The notes beneath the pieces are model-generated. The model searched no databases and was not told the DNA's origin. It saw only the letters and a program-made list of their open reading frames with translations. 64,000 bases of DNA from Acinetobacter sp. HY1485 (GTDB taxonomy: Bacteria; Pseudomonadota; Gammaproteobacteria; Pseudomonadales; Moraxellaceae), in the NCBI RefSeq assembly GCF_027568475.1, contig NZ_JANKZG010000005.1, positions 62,001 to 126,000 of the forward strand, in the 5' to 3' direction. Positions 1-9,368 of this stretch are shown piece after piece; the stretch's first letter is position 1, and every line of letters begins with the position of its first letter. The position numbers and the translations under genes were made by a program.

Positions 1-1962
1 GTGTCGCAAAGTCAAAATATTGATTACAACTTAAAAGATCAAACAGGAAATTTAAAAGACAGTTTTTATATTTCTGAAGAAAACCATGCACATGGACACG
101 CAGATTATATTGACCGTACTTCGGCAAATCGCATTATTTTAGAAAATGCAACCTATACAACATGTGCACCAGAAAAAGCACCCGATTGGAAGTTAACGGC
201 TAAAAAGATTGAACTTAATCAAGAGACAGGACGAGGTATTACACGCAATACCAAACTTTATATAAAAGATGTGCCTGTGATGGCACTTCCTTACTATAAT
301 TTTCCAATTGATGATCGCCGTACAACAGGGTTACTTACACCGAGTTTTGGCTGGACAAGCGATGGTGGTCTACAACTTTCACTGCCTATTTATTTAAATC
401 TTGCACCAAATTATGATGCAACTGTGACGCCACGTTACTTAAATAACCATGGTGCAATGATTGAAGGAAATCTTCGATACAAAACACAAAATTTTGGTGA
501 AGGTACAATTTCAGGCGGTTACCTGCCTGATGATAAAGACTATAATAAGCAAGATCGTAAAGCGCTCAAAATTTTACATAACTGGACATTAGATAAGTAC
601 TTATCTGCAAACTTAGAATATAACTACGTTTCAGATATTGATTATTTATATGATCTCAACAATGATCCAAATATTTCAACCGATTTAAATCAGAAACGTC
701 TGCTTCAACTGAATTTTGCAAATGCAATTCCAGGTTTAGATGCTTCTCTTAAAGTTGAACAATATCAAACACTAGACAAAACGCTTGCAGATAAAGATAA
801 ACCTTACGCACGCCTGCCTCAATTTTTGCTCAATTACAAATCAACCAATCCCGAAGGTTGGCAAGTTGAATATCATAATGATACTGCTTATTTCAAAAAG
901 AGTATTGATGACAATAGTTCACTAGAGGATAGTGGAACACGTTTTTATAACTCACTTGCTACACGCTACAATTTTAGAACACCATGGGCATTTGTTATTC
1001 CTGAAGCATCTATACGTAGTTTAAACTACTACTATGATCAAGATGCTAGTACTGCACGTGGTCTATCAGGTGGAACAAAAACAAAAACCGCTATCGTACC
1101 GCAGTTTACTTTAGATAGTGGTTTAAACTTTGAAAAACAGGGAATAAATTATTTACAAACGCTAACACCACGTTTGTTTTATGCTTATTCACCTTACGAA
1201 GAACAAAATAATTATCCTAATTTTGACACGACAACATCATCTATCAGTTACGATCAACTTTTCAGTCCTTATCGCTTCTATGGACATGATCGTTTAGATG
1301 ATAATAACTTTATGTCATTAGGCATTAGTTACAGTCTATTTAATAACCAAGGATTAGAGCGTTTAAAAGCAGCGGTTGGTCAAAGTATTTATTTTTCTGA
1401 TCGTCGTGTAATTTTAGATAGTTCAGATAATATTCAAACAGAACGTACTTCCGACCCAGTTTTTGCTCTTTCTAGTCAAATTTCTGATCATTTTACTCTT
1501 GCATCAAATGCTGCATTTGATGGACATACCTTATCACAAGGTAATTTTCAAGCTTACTATTCCGGTAATGACGGAAAGATCTACAACTTAGGCTATTATA
1601 AACGAAAACAAGTGAATAATACCCAACTTACCTATGATCAAGTCGTTGCATCTTTTATACAACCTGTACAAGATAATTGGCGTATTATCGGGCACGTTCA
1701 ATACGATATTGATCACCATCTTGCCCGCGAGTATTTACTTGGTGTGAATTACGAGTCTTGCTGTTGGGCAGTTTCTGTCTATGGACGTTCTTACTTTAAT
1801 GATCTTGATGATGTAACACAATCAGGTGTAAAACGAAAAAATGCAGTGATGGCAGAATTTACACTCAAAGGATTAGGCGCATTTAATAACCGCCTTGCTT
1901 CGTTACTTGAACAAAGAATTACTGGTTTTAATAAATCTAATCAAACTTGGACACAACCTTAA
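1..1962 (+). CDS. lptD: LPS-assembly protein LptD, C-terminal part (5' end outside window)
   Basis: Outer-membrane beta-barrel of the LptDE translocon that inserts lipopolysaccharide into the outer leaflet. The reading frame is open from the first base, so the signal peptide and the start of the N-terminal domain lie upstream of the window; 653 codons are visible. The visible part begins in the jellyroll domain and continues as a long barrel rich in alternating aromatic strands. A Cys in TTCAP (about residue 56 of the visible part) and the ESCCW pair near residue 590 fit the cysteines that form the LptD inter-domain disulfides. The stop codon overlaps the surA start by one base (TAATG), the classic lptD-surA arrangement, which points to translational coupling. 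The true start cannot be seen. Confidence 0.95.
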   Translation: MSQSQNIDYNLKDQTGNLKDSFYISEENHAHGHADYIDRTSANRIILENATYTTCAPEKAPDWKLTAKKIELNQETGRGITRNTKLYIKDVPVMALPYYNFPIDDRRTTGLLTPSFGWTSDGGLQLSLPIYLNLAPNYDATVTPRYLNNHGAMIEGNLRYKTQNFGEGTISGGYLPDDKDYNKQDRKALKILHNWTLDKYLSANLEYNYVSDIDYLYDLNNDPNISTDLNQKRLLQLNFANAIPGLDASLKVEQYQTLDKTLADKDKPYARLPQFLLNYKSTNPEGWQVEYHNDTAYFKKSIDDNSSLEDSGTRFYNSLATRYNFRTPWAFVIPEASIRSLNYYYDQDASTARGLSGGTKTKTAIVPQFTLDSGLNFEKQGINYLQTLTPRLFYAYSPYEEQNNYPNFDTTTSSISYDQLFSPYRFYGHDRLDDNNFMSLGISYSLFNNQGLERLKAAVGQSIYFSDRRVILDSSDNIQTERTSDPVFALSSQISDHFTLASNAAFDGHTLSQGNFQAYYSGNDGKIYNLGYYKRKQVNNTQLTYDQVVASFIQPVQDNWRIIGHVQYDIDHHLAREYLLGVNYESCCWAVSVYGRSYFNDLDDVTQSGVKRKNAVMAEFTLKGLGAFNNRLASLLEQRITGFNKSNQTWTQP

Positions 1963-3251
1963 TGATGAAACAACAACTTAAACGATTTTTTAAAGCAACA
2001 ACAATAGCACTTTGTATTTCAGCTGCTACCCCTGTTTTTGCGGCAACAAGCGATGAAGTTGTTGCTGTAGTGGGCGATAACGCTGTGCTAAAAAGTGATT
2101 TAGATCAGATGACAATAAATCTAGGTCAACAATTACAAGCACAAAAACAACCTATTCCATCTGATAAGGCACTACGACAACAAGCGCTCAACACCATTGT
2201 TTTACAACAAGCACAACTAGATATGGTTAAACGTTATGGTATCAAACCAAGTGATGCCGAGATAGATGCTGCTGTGCTTAAATACGCACAACAAACAGGT
2301 GCAAATTCATTACAAGAATTTCAAACCCGATTAAAATCAGCAAATGCTTATGCACTTGTTCGCAATCGTATTGCTCAAGAACTTGCAGTAAACGTGCTAC
2401 GTCAACAAATGGTGATGTCGCGTATCAAAATTACCGATCAAGACGTGAATAATTTTTTGAATACACCTCAAGGACAAGCTGCTATTGGTAGCCAAGCACA
2501 TATTTTACATATGCGTGTCTCTGGAGCAGATTCACAGCAAGTACAAGAAATCGCAAATCAAGTTAAATTAGCTTTAGATAAAACTGATAATATTATTGAA
2601 CTCAATAAAGAGTTTTCGCAAGGTACTGTAAAAGTAGATGGTGCAGACATGGGGTATCGTAGTTTATCTGATATTCCTGCAGAACTTGCTGCACGTGTTA
2701 CAACCTTGCAAAATGGGCAAACCTCAGAGCTTATCCCTGCTGCTGATGGTATTCATATACTTAAATTACTTGATCGCAAAACAAGTGACAAAAAGATGAT
2801 GGTTACGCAATATCATACACGCCATATTTTAGTTCAAACCTCAGAAGTCGTAAGTCCAGAACAAGCTAAACATAAAATTGGTAGTATATATAAGCGCTTA
2901 CAAGCAGGTGGTGACTTTAGCAAATTTGCTGAAACTTACTCAAACGATCCTGGCTCTGCGGCTGCAGGCGGTGATTTAGGTTGGGTTAATTTAGGTATGA
3001 TGGTTCCCAAGTTTGAAGAAGAAATGCAAAAAACAGCTGTTGGTCAACTTAGTCAGCCTTTCCAAACACAATTTGGCTGGCATATCTTACAAGTGTTAGA
3101 TACACGCCAACAAGACATGACAAAAGAATACCAACAACGCCTTGCTCGTCAATTCTTAGGTGAACAACAATTTACACCAGAACTTAATAACTGGTTACGC
3201 GAACTACGTGCCAATACTTACGTTGATATTAAAGACCCGTCTTTAAAATAA
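1962..3251 (+). CDS. surA: Periplasmic chaperone / peptidyl-prolyl isomerase SurA
   Basis: Periplasmic chaperone that escorts outer-membrane proteins, LptD among them, to the BAM complex. The start chosen is the ATG that overlaps the lptD stop; a second ATG follows directly. A Sec signal peptide spans roughly residues 1-27 and ends in TPVFA. The SurA_N chaperone domain follows, and then two parvulin-type PPIase modules at about residues 170-270 (beginning QAHILHM) and 285-385 (beginning TRHILVQ, with the GGDLGW motif). The length of about 429 residues matches the family. A symmetrical terminator lies directly after the stop. The upstream and downstream context is as expected for Acinetobacter and I see nothing odd. 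Confidence 0.95.
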   Translation: MMKQQLKRFFKATTIALCISAATPVFAATSDEVVAVVGDNAVLKSDLDQMTINLGQQLQAQKQPIPSDKALRQQALNTIVLQQAQLDMVKRYGIKPSDAEIDAAVLKYAQQTGANSLQEFQTRLKSANAYALVRNRIAQELAVNVLRQQMVMSRIKITDQDVNNFLNTPQGQAAIGSQAHILHMRVSGADSQQVQEIANQVKLALDKTDNIIELNKEFSQGTVKVDGADMGYRSLSDIPAELAARVTTLQNGQTSELIPAADGIHILKLLDRKTSDKKMMVTQYHTRHILVQTSEVVSPEQAKHKIGSIYKRLQAGGDFSKFAETYSNDPGSAAAGGDLGWVNLGMMVPKFEEEMQKTAVGQLSQPFQTQFGWHILQVLDTRQQDMTKEYQQRLARQFLGEQQFTPELNNWLRELRANTYVDIKDPSLK

Positions 3252-3256
3252 AAAAA

Positions 3257-3283
3257 AGCCCCAAATTTGGGGCTTTTTTTTCA
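3257..3283. terminator. Bidirectional rho-independent terminator between surA and hfq
   Basis: Stem AAGCCCC/GGGGCTT around an AAATTT loop, with an A-run on the left and a T-run on the right, so it can stop both surA (+) and hfq (-) transcripts. Confidence 0.85.
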
Positions 3284-3288
3284 ATTAA

Positions 3289-3801
3289 TTAACGATTGTT
3301 TGTATCTTCGTCTTGGTTTTCTTCGAACTTAGATTCATTTTCAAAGTTTGAACCTTGTTGGAAACCACCTTGGTTACCAAAACCACTTTGGCTACCAAAA
3401 TTGCTTTGACCACCAAAACCACTTTGGTTATTAAAACCACCTTGGTTACCAAAACCACCTTGGCTACCAAAATTGTTTTGACCACCAAAACCACCTTGGC
3501 TACCAAAATTGTTTTGACCACCAAAGCCACTTTGTTGGCTACCACTAAAACCAGCAGATTGAGTAGTACCACCAGTTGTAGGCGCGCCAGCAGGACGTGG
3601 GTTACGTGCAGGTACAACAGTTGAAATTGCATGTTTGTAAACCATTTGGCTTACTGTATTTTTTAGTAGAACTACATACTGATCAAAAGATTCAATGTGA
3701 CCTTGTAATTTAATCCCATTCACTAAAAAAATAGATACAGGAATACGCTCTTTGCGTAGTGAATTTAAAAAAGGATCTTGTAAAGTTTGGCCTTTAGACA
3801 T
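3289..3801 (-). CDS. hfq: RNA chaperone Hfq with long Gly/Gln/Asn-rich C-terminal tail
   Basis: Hexameric Sm-like RNA chaperone that pairs small RNAs with mRNAs. Residues 1 to about 66 are a canonical Hfq core: [10 protein letters not shown] at the N-terminus, the IESFDQYVV Sm1 segment, and YKHAIST of Sm2 with the proximal-face KH pair. The remaining 100 or so residues are a low-complexity tail built from repeats of the type [12 protein letters not shown], encoded by imperfect tandem DNA repeats, and the protein ends in an acidic stretch. E. coli Hfq is 102 residues, whereas Acinetobacter proteins are known for such tails. A strong GGAG ribosome site precedes the ATG. It lies downstream of miaA in the conserved tsaE-mutL-miaA-hfq order, after a gap of about 95 bases that could hold its own promoter. 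Confidence 0.95.
   Translation of the reverse strand: MSKGQTLQDPFLNSLRKERIPVSIFLVNGIKLQGHIESFDQYVVLLKNTVSQMVYKHAISTVVPARNPRPAGAPTTGGTTQSAGFSGSQQSGFGGQNNFGSQGGFGGQNNFGSQGGFGNQGGFNNQSGFGGQSNFGSQSGFGNQGGFQQGSNFENESKFEENQDEDTNNR
3352..3530 (-). repeat. Imperfect tandem repeats encoding the Hfq tail
   Basis: Recurring units of the kind TGGTTACCAAAACCACTT and TGGCTACCAAAATTGTTT (read on the plus strand) encode Gly-Phe-Gly-X-Gln motifs of the Hfq tail. The array is prone to length variation between strains and creates spurious open frames on the other strand. Confidence 0.8.
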
Positions 3802-3895
3802 GTTATTACTCCAAAAAAATTTAAAATGTAATCAGCGCAAAAACTATCTTTAGTTTTTTAAAAATTTATAAAAAAGACAGCACGCAAATTTTGCT

Positions 3896-4831
3896 TTATC
3901 TGTAACAGTTTCGCAAGTGTTCTTGCGCTTCTTTTATAGATAAAAAAGTAGTAAAACTGTGTTTTTCTCTTAATGATCGTAACCAAGTATATTGGCGTTT
4001 AGCGAGTTGTCTGGTTGCAAACAAAGCTTTATCCTCCATTGTACTTGCATTAATGTGATCTTTGTCACAATTTATTAAATATTCTAAAGCTTGGCGATAA
4101 CCAACCGAGCGCATAGAGGGTGTTTCTGTTGTTAAATCGTATTTAGCTATTAAATGTTTAACTTCATTTAAAAAACCAATATCCCACATTATTTTGAGAC
4201 GCTGTTCGATTCTTTGGTGTAATTCTAACCGATCTGGCATTAGAGCGTAATTATGAAAAGTGTAACGGTATGGTAAGTTTTTGGGTTGTTCTGCCTGTAA
4301 TTGTGTAATTGGCTTACCTGTCAATCGAAATACTTCTAATGCTCGAATAATTCGTTGTTTATCACTTACTTTAAACTTTTGAGCAGCTTGTAAATCTACA
4401 CGAAGTAGTTCTGCATACACTGTCTCCCAACCATATAGATCTCCTTGTCTAATAATTTCATCACGAACAGTTTGATCTGCACTTGGTAAATTATCAGATA
4501 AGCCTTCTAATAGTGCTTTAAAATATAACATTGTTCCCCCCACTAAAATCGGGGTTTTGTTTCTTGCATGAATTTCATCAATTAAACGTATCGCATCTTC
4601 AACAAATTCAGCAGCAGAATACACTTCCAACGGTGTAATTAAATCAATTAAATGATGTGGATATTTTTCTTGTTCTAGCTTGGAAGGCTTTGCTGTACCA
4701 ATATCCATATCTTTATAAACAAGTGCCGAGTCTACAGAGATAAGTTCAAAACCACCTTGCTCATAAAGTTCACATGCCAACGCAGTCTTACCACTTGCTG
4801 TAGGTCCCATTAAATTGATGACGGGTAACAT
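3896..4831 (-). CDS. miaA: tRNA dimethylallyltransferase MiaA
   Basis: Transfers the dimethylallyl group to the N6 of A37 in tRNAs reading UNN codons, the first step towards ms2i6A. The P-loop [11 protein letters not shown] sits at residues 9-19, [18 protein letters not shown] follows near residue 33, and the C-terminal half contains the tRNA-binding segment SVGYRQ. The length of 311 residues is normal. It starts 6 bases after the mutL stop, so it is co-transcribed with mutL. The window also encodes MiaE (24.1 kb), which hydroxylates the product, so two separated steps of the same modification pathway are visible. Confidence 0.95.
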   Translation of the reverse strand: MLPVINLMGPTASGKTALACELYEQGGFELISVDSALVYKDMDIGTAKPSKLEQEKYPHHLIDLITPLEVYSAAEFVEDAIRLIDEIHARNKTPILVGGTMLYFKALLEGLSDNLPSADQTVRDEIIRQGDLYGWETVYAELLRVDLQAAQKFKVSDKQRIIRALEVFRLTGKPITQLQAEQPKNLPYRYTFHNYALMPDRLELHQRIEQRLKIMWDIGFLNEVKHLIAKYDLTTETPSMRSVGYRQALEYLINCDKDHINASTMEDKALFATRQLAKRQYTWLRSLREKHSFTTFLSIKEAQEHLRNCYR

Positions 4832-4837
4832 AAATTG

Positions 4838-6628
4838 TTACTCTCCTCGTGCAAATAATTTATCAAGTTGAGACAAAGGAAACTCACGCCATGTTGGGCG
4901 TCCGTGATTACATTGACTTGCAAAGGCAGTTTGTTCCATTTGTCTCAGTAAAGTATTCATTTCAGATAGACCCAATTGTCGGTTGGCGCGTACAGCACCA
5001 TGACACGCAATACCTGCAAGAATTTGATCTCGCTGTTTAGTTAATTCTTCAGCTTGATCATTTGGGTCTAAATCTGACACTAACGTTAAAATAATGGCGT
5101 TAATATCTGCCTTTTGAAGTACAGCAGGTACACCACGCACAATCACTTGGTTATCACCATAAAGCTCTACTTCTAGCCCTAAACGCTTAAACTGTGATTG
5201 TAATTCATTAATACGTTCTTGTTGATGTGTTTGAATAGACACAATTTTTGGAATTAATAACTGCTGACAACTCCAAAAGTCGGGCTTGTCCCAGCTGTCT
5301 TTCATTTGTTGCAATAAAATTCGTTCATGTGCGGCATGCATGTCCACAATAACCAAACCTTTAGTATTTTGCGCTAAAATGTAAATGCCATGTAATTGTG
5401 CAATGGCATGCCCAAGTGGATAATCTTTTATCGGCTCTTCTTGGTGTAAGGGCGCTAAATATGTTTTAAGTGTGTTTTCAACTTGGCGTGGTTGTGGCTC
5501 ATAATTCTGATAATGAGTTTCAACAGGTGTAGAAGAAAGATCAAACTGTGCTTGTATTGGTTTTGGAAAAATAGGACGAGGTACAACTGCCTCAGATAAA
5601 TTTGCTGTTGCAGTTTGAAATTGAGCCAAAATATCTTTTGCTGAATGTCTTACAAACTCATGAATTTCACGCTGATTTAAAAACCGTACTTCATGTTTTG
5701 TCGGATGCACATTCACATCTACATTTTCAGGTTCAACTTCTAAAAACAATAAATAACCTGCGTATTGATGTCCATGTAAAATTCCTTCATATGCAACACG
5801 TAACGCATGGGAAATCGTTTTATCTTTAACAATCCGACCATTAACATAAACATACTGTAAATCTGCTTGTCCACGCGCATCGGATGGATGTCCTAACCAT
5901 CCCCATAAACGCATTCCTTGCATGTTTACATCAATCCAATAAGCATTGTCTGTAAAAGCACGCCCTAAGAGTTGTTGTACACGTTGAAAACGTAATGCAC
6001 CACTGTCTGCTTTGGGCAAATTTAACCGTACATTGTCGTTATGCTCTAATACAAAACGTACATCAAAATAAGTTAAGGCTAAACGGCGAACCACTTCTTC
6101 AATATGACCATATTCGGTGGTTTGTCTTTTTAAAAATTTACGGCGCGCAGGCACATTAAAGAACAAGTCTTGTACACGCACATGGGTACCCTGATTACTT
6201 GCAACTGTACGTACGTGTTGTTCATCAAATGCCGTCCCATTAATATTCACCTCATAACCAATACCTGTTTGGTCTTGGCTACTGGTGAGTGTTAAACGCG
6301 ATACAGCCGCAATAGATGCGAGTGCCTCACCACGAAACCCTAAACTTACAATCGCATGCAGATCATCAGAAGTTTGTATTTTACTGGTTGCATGACGCAT
6401 CACTGCAAGTGCCAAATCATCTTGATGAATACCCCCACCATTATCTAGCACCTCAATTAACGTACTACCCCCTTGAGCAATACGAATAATGAGTGAGTTT
6501 GCACCTGCATCAATAGCATTTTCTAATAACTCTTTTACTACCGATGCAGGACGTTCAATCACCTCACCTGCCGAAATTTGATTGGCAAGTGCAGGATGTA
6601 ACGTATGAATGCGTTTTTGTTCAGCCAT
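4838..6628 (-). CDS. mutL: DNA mismatch repair protein MutL
   Basis: ATPase that couples MutS mismatch recognition to strand incision. The N-terminal GHKL ATPase is clear: ENAIDAGAN near residue 40, DNGGGI, and GFRGEAL. The C-terminal dimerisation domain carries ACHGAVRA and CNHGRPT. In that domain DMHAAHERILLQ resembles the DQHA(X)2E(X)4E endonuclease motif, with Q replaced by M and the last E by Q. Whether this MutL nicks DNA therefore cannot be decided from the sequence. It overlaps the tsaE stop by 8 bases and precedes miaA by 6, a tight operon. At 596 residues it is a little short compared with many MutL proteins because the linker is short. Confidence 0.95.
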   Translation of the reverse strand: MAEQKRIHTLHPALANQISAGEVIERPASVVKELLENAIDAGANSLIIRIAQGGSTLIEVLDNGGGIHQDDLALAVMRHATSKIQTSDDLHAIVSLGFRGEALASIAAVSRLTLTSSQDQTGIGYEVNINGTAFDEQHVRTVASNQGTHVRVQDLFFNVPARRKFLKRQTTEYGHIEEVVRRLALTYFDVRFVLEHNDNVRLNLPKADSGALRFQRVQQLLGRAFTDNAYWIDVNMQGMRLWGWLGHPSDARGQADLQYVYVNGRIVKDKTISHALRVAYEGILHGHQYAGYLLFLEVEPENVDVNVHPTKHEVRFLNQREIHEFVRHSAKDILAQFQTATANLSEAVVPRPIFPKPIQAQFDLSSTPVETHYQNYEPQPRQVENTLKTYLAPLHQEEPIKDYPLGHAIAQLHGIYILAQNTKGLVIVDMHAAHERILLQQMKDSWDKPDFWSCQQLLIPKIVSIQTHQQERINELQSQFKRLGLEVELYGDNQVIVRGVPAVLQKADINAIILTLVSDLDPNDQAEELTKQRDQILAGIACHGAVRANRQLGLSEMNTLLRQMEQTAFASQCNHGRPTWREFPLSQLDKLFARGE

Positions 6629-7079
6629 AAATTTCCTGTAAATGTTTGATCAACTCTTGATCTTGCGTCGAGATTTGTACAGTCCGCGTTGCTTCATCAT
6701 CCGATTTAACCAATTCTAGTGTTAGATCAGGCTGTGGGATTTCGTCCTCGCCTTTAGATGGCCATTCAAAAATAAAGAGTGCCTGAGGTGTTTCCAAATA
6801 ATCACGAATACCCATCAATTCTAATTCGTACGGATCATTTAAACGGTATAAATCAAAGTGGAAAACTGCTTTTGACCCTAATTGATACGGTTCTACCAAC
6901 GTATAGGTTGGGCTTTTTACTGCGCCATTATGTCCTAATGCTTGTAAAAAATAACGTGTAAAAGTGGTTTTACCTGCCCCTAAATCACCAATGAGGTAAA
7001 GCACACCGTCATTAAAAAACCGCGCAAGGGTTTGAGCAAATTTTTGCGTATCATGTTCAGATAAAAGTGTAATATGCAT
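6621..7079 (-). CDS. tsaE: tRNA threonylcarbamoyladenosine biosynthesis ATPase TsaE
   Basis: P-loop ATPase that works with TsaB and TsaD to make t6A37 in ANN-decoding tRNAs. Walker A is GDLGAGKTTFTRY (about residues 32-44), followed by SPTYTLVEPY and the HFDLYRL motif. I chose the ATG at 7079, giving 152 residues starting MHITLLSEHD, because that matches the family length. An in-frame start at 7106 would add a hydrophobic leader not seen in the family. First gene of the tsaE-mutL-miaA-hfq run and divergent from the RluA-family gene on the other side. Confidence 0.93.
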   Translation of the reverse strand: MHITLLSEHDTQKFAQTLARFFNDGVLYLIGDLGAGKTTFTRYFLQALGHNGAVKSPTYTLVEPYQLGSKAVFHFDLYRLNDPYELELMGIRDYLETPQALFIFEWPSKGEDEIPQPDLTLELVKSDDEATRTVQISTQDQELIKHLQEIYG

Positions 7080-7144
7080 AAAAGACAGCATTAGAAGAAA
7101 ACACAAGGCTTATGATAGCATTGCTATGTCTTGAAAACCTAGTT

Positions 7145-8062
7145 ATGCGCATGTCAAAGCTTCAAATTAAACCACCCATGATTAATGGTGTATCAGCAAG
7201 CCAAGTTTATCTACCTAAAAGCGATTGCTACACTACGTATTTTCATTTTTTTTGCGAAAACTTTGAACATATTTCTAAACAAGAATGGCAACAGCGTTTT
7301 CAAGATCAACTTATTTTGAATGAACAATTACAACCTGTCATGCTTGATACACCGTATTGTGGTGATCAGCACTTTTTTTATTATCGTTTTTTAGCCAATG
7401 AAATTTCTGTACCTTTTGAGCATACCATTTTATTTGAAAATGACGCTTTACTTGTGGTGGATAAACCACACTTTTTAACAATTAGTCCAACGGGACAATA
7501 TTTACAAGAAACACTTTTGGTACGCTTAAAACATCAAACCCAAAACCCTGACTTAACACCTATTCATCGTTTAGACAGAGAAACCGCAGGCGTGGTTTTG
7601 TTTTGTAAGCAACCTAAATACCGTGCAATCTATCAAGCCTTATTTTCAGAGCGTCAAGTTAAAAAAACGTACCATGCCATAGCGCCTTACAACCCTAACA
7701 TTCAGTTTCCGTTAGTATGTCAGCATCATATGCAAAAAGGTGACCCGTTTTACACCATGCAAATTGTTGAAGGTTTATCCGCTAATAGCGAAACCAAAAT
7801 AGATTTAATTGAACATAACGAACGATTTGCAAAATATGTATTGTATCCACATACAGGTAAACAGCATCAATTACGTGTTCATCTTAATGCGTTGGGTTTA
7901 CCTATTGTAAATGATCCTTTTTACCCTACTGTTGTACATAAGGCACCAAATGACTTTGATGCCCCATTACAGCTTTTAGCAAAAGCCATTGAGTTTACAG
8001 ATCCGCTCACACATCAACAGATGTATTTTGAATCAAATTACTGCTTAGTTAATGCCACTTGA
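7145..8062 (+). CDS. RluA-family pseudouridine synthase
   Basis: Converts specific uridines in rRNA or tRNA to pseudouridine. The catalytic signature HRLDRETAG lies near residue 140, with the aspartate as nucleophile, and the second conserved block HTGKQHQLRVHL lies near residue 240. There is no S4 domain at the N-terminus. The start is uncertain: ATGs at 7145 and 7151 are both plausible, while an upstream ATG at 7112 would add a run of hydrophobic residues. The 3' end overlaps the convergent RsuA-family gene by 25 bases. The target base cannot be assigned from sequence. Confidence 0.88.
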   Translation: MRMSKLQIKPPMINGVSASQVYLPKSDCYTTYFHFFCENFEHISKQEWQQRFQDQLILNEQLQPVMLDTPYCGDQHFFYYRFLANEISVPFEHTILFENDALLVVDKPHFLTISPTGQYLQETLLVRLKHQTQNPDLTPIHRLDRETAGVVLFCKQPKYRAIYQALFSERQVKKTYHAIAPYNPNIQFPLVCQHHMQKGDPFYTMQIVEGLSANSETKIDLIEHNERFAKYVLYPHTGKQHQLRVHLNALGLPIVNDPFYPTVVHKAPNDFDAPLQLLAKAIEFTDPLTHQQMYFESNYCLVNAT

Positions 8063-8739
8063 TCTTCTGTAAGGTAAATCCAATCACCTTCCTTTAAATC
8101 TTGCGGTAATTCAAACCCACCCACGCGATGACGATGTAAAGTTGCAACTTTATTACCAACAGCCGCCACCATACGTTTAACTTGGTGATACACACCCTGA
8201 TGAATCGTCATTTTAAATGCATGTGTATCTGTTTTAATTAGATCAGTTGCAGTATAAATACCCTTTTCGTTACGCAATTCTACCCCTTGAGCCAGGCGAT
8301 CAAGTTGATCTTGAGTGATTGGGTCAACTGTTGTGATCCAATACTCTTTAGCCACATGCTTTTTAGGATGTGTAAGTGCCTGTAATAGCTGACCATCATC
8401 TGTGAGCAATAATAAGCCCGTTGTATCTTGGTCTAAACGCCCAATCGTTTGAATTTGACGCAATAATAACGGTTCAGGAAATTGCTCATATACACTAAAG
8501 TGATATTGCGCTTGATGCGAACACTCATAACCCACCGCTTTATTGAGTGCAATGTACACCTTTTCACGGTAAGTATACGGCATATCATTTACACTAAACT
8601 CTAAATCAGTGGTTTTTACTTCTTGCTTAGGGTCTTGGCACAGTACACCATCAATTTTGACATAACCTTTTTTAATTAAAAAGTTACATTCACGGCGTGA
8701 ACCAAACCCTTGAGATTGCAATATCTTTTCTAAACGCAC
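8038..8739 (-). CDS. rsuA: RsuA-family pseudouridine synthase (probably 16S rRNA U516)
   Basis: An S4-like RNA-binding domain at residues 1-60 (MRLEKILQSQGFGSRREC) is followed by the catalytic domain with the GRLDQDTTGLLLLTDDG signature near residue 100 and the YHQVKRM block near residue 185. This architecture matches RsuA, which modifies U516 of 16S rRNA, although RluB/E/F relatives share the motif; the 233-residue length favours RsuA. It ends inside the convergent RluA-family gene, so the two pseudouridine synthases sit tail to tail. A gap of only 11 bases separates its start from the stop of the FxsA gene's neighbour on the same strand, suggesting co-transcription with fxsA. Confidence 0.85.
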   Translation of the reverse strand: MRLEKILQSQGFGSRRECNFLIKKGYVKIDGVLCQDPKQEVKTTDLEFSVNDMPYTYREKVYIALNKAVGYECSHQAQYHFSVYEQFPEPLLLRQIQTIGRLDQDTTGLLLLTDDGQLLQALTHPKKHVAKEYWITTVDPITQDQLDRLAQGVELRNEKGIYTATDLIKTDTHAFKMTIHQGVYHQVKRMVAAVGNKVATLHRHRVGGFELPQDLKEGDWIYLTEDQVALTKQ

Positions 8740-8750
8740 GTACAGTGTTC

Positions 8751-9287
8751 CTATTTTTTAGTATCAATTTTTTTACGATCAGGCTGTACTTCATGCGCTT
8801 CGCCATCAATCACATTTGAACCACCACGTGATGATGGTTGTTGATTTTGCATCTGACGCATCATGTCTGCAAACGGATTTTCTGCTCCACCTGCGCCCAT
8901 ACCACCCATCATTTTTTCCATCATCGCCTGTTGGCGTTTTGCCATCGCACCCATCAGTGCAGTAGTTAATAATTTTTGCACAGGTGGCAATAAAACCAAA
9001 ACTGCCACTACATCCGAAACTAGCCCCGGAATAATCAATAAAATACCTGCCACCGCCACTGCAATTTTTTGTGTTACTGCAGGGTCATTGCCTAGCTGGC
9101 CTGTCATTTGCATTTGTTGCAGTTGAGGCATAATGGTCGATGTGCTTGAACGCAGTAATTTAAACCCAATAATGGCAGCAAGGATAAACCAAAAAAACAC
9201 ATACCATCCGCTAATGAATTGTGCGACACCAATCCATACCGCAATCTCAATAATTGCCCCGATGATGATCATAAAAATTAAGTTCAT
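8751..9287 (-). CDS. fxsA: FxsA-family inner-membrane protein
   Basis: Small membrane protein of the FxsA family, known in E. coli for relieving phage T7 exclusion by F when overproduced; its normal cellular role is unknown. Hydrophobic segments lie at about residues 1-20, 22-40 and 75-105, with the GWYVFFWFILAAIIGFKLLR block typical of the family. The C-terminal tail is Met/Gly-rich (MEKMMGGMGAGG) and then polar. I chose the ATG at 9287 because AAGGA precedes it at a suitable distance and the family starts with the first membrane segment; an upstream start at 9314 would add nine charged residues. It is divergent from ruvC and probably shares a transcript with the downstream rsuA-like gene. 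Confidence 0.85.
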   Translation of the reverse strand: MNLIFMIIIGAIIEIAVWIGVAQFISGWYVFFWFILAAIIGFKLLRSSTSTIMPQLQQMQMTGQLGNDPAVTQKIAVAVAGILLIIPGLVSDVVAVLVLLPPVQKLLTTALMGAMAKRQQAMMEKMMGGMGAGGAENPFADMMRQMQNQQPSSRGGSNVIDGEAHEVQPDRKKIDTKK

Positions 9288-9368
9288 GAAATTTCGTTTA
9301 TCCTTTGAATACAAAACTAACGTGCTTATGTAACAATAAGGGCATTATTTTATTTTTAAACCCCTTTT

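Noticed and set aside
3285-3632. Open frames on both strands overlapping the hfq tail
   Set aside because: They arise from the repeat array of the Hfq tail, giving low-complexity Val/Leu/Lys or Thr/Lys peptides with no ribosome site.
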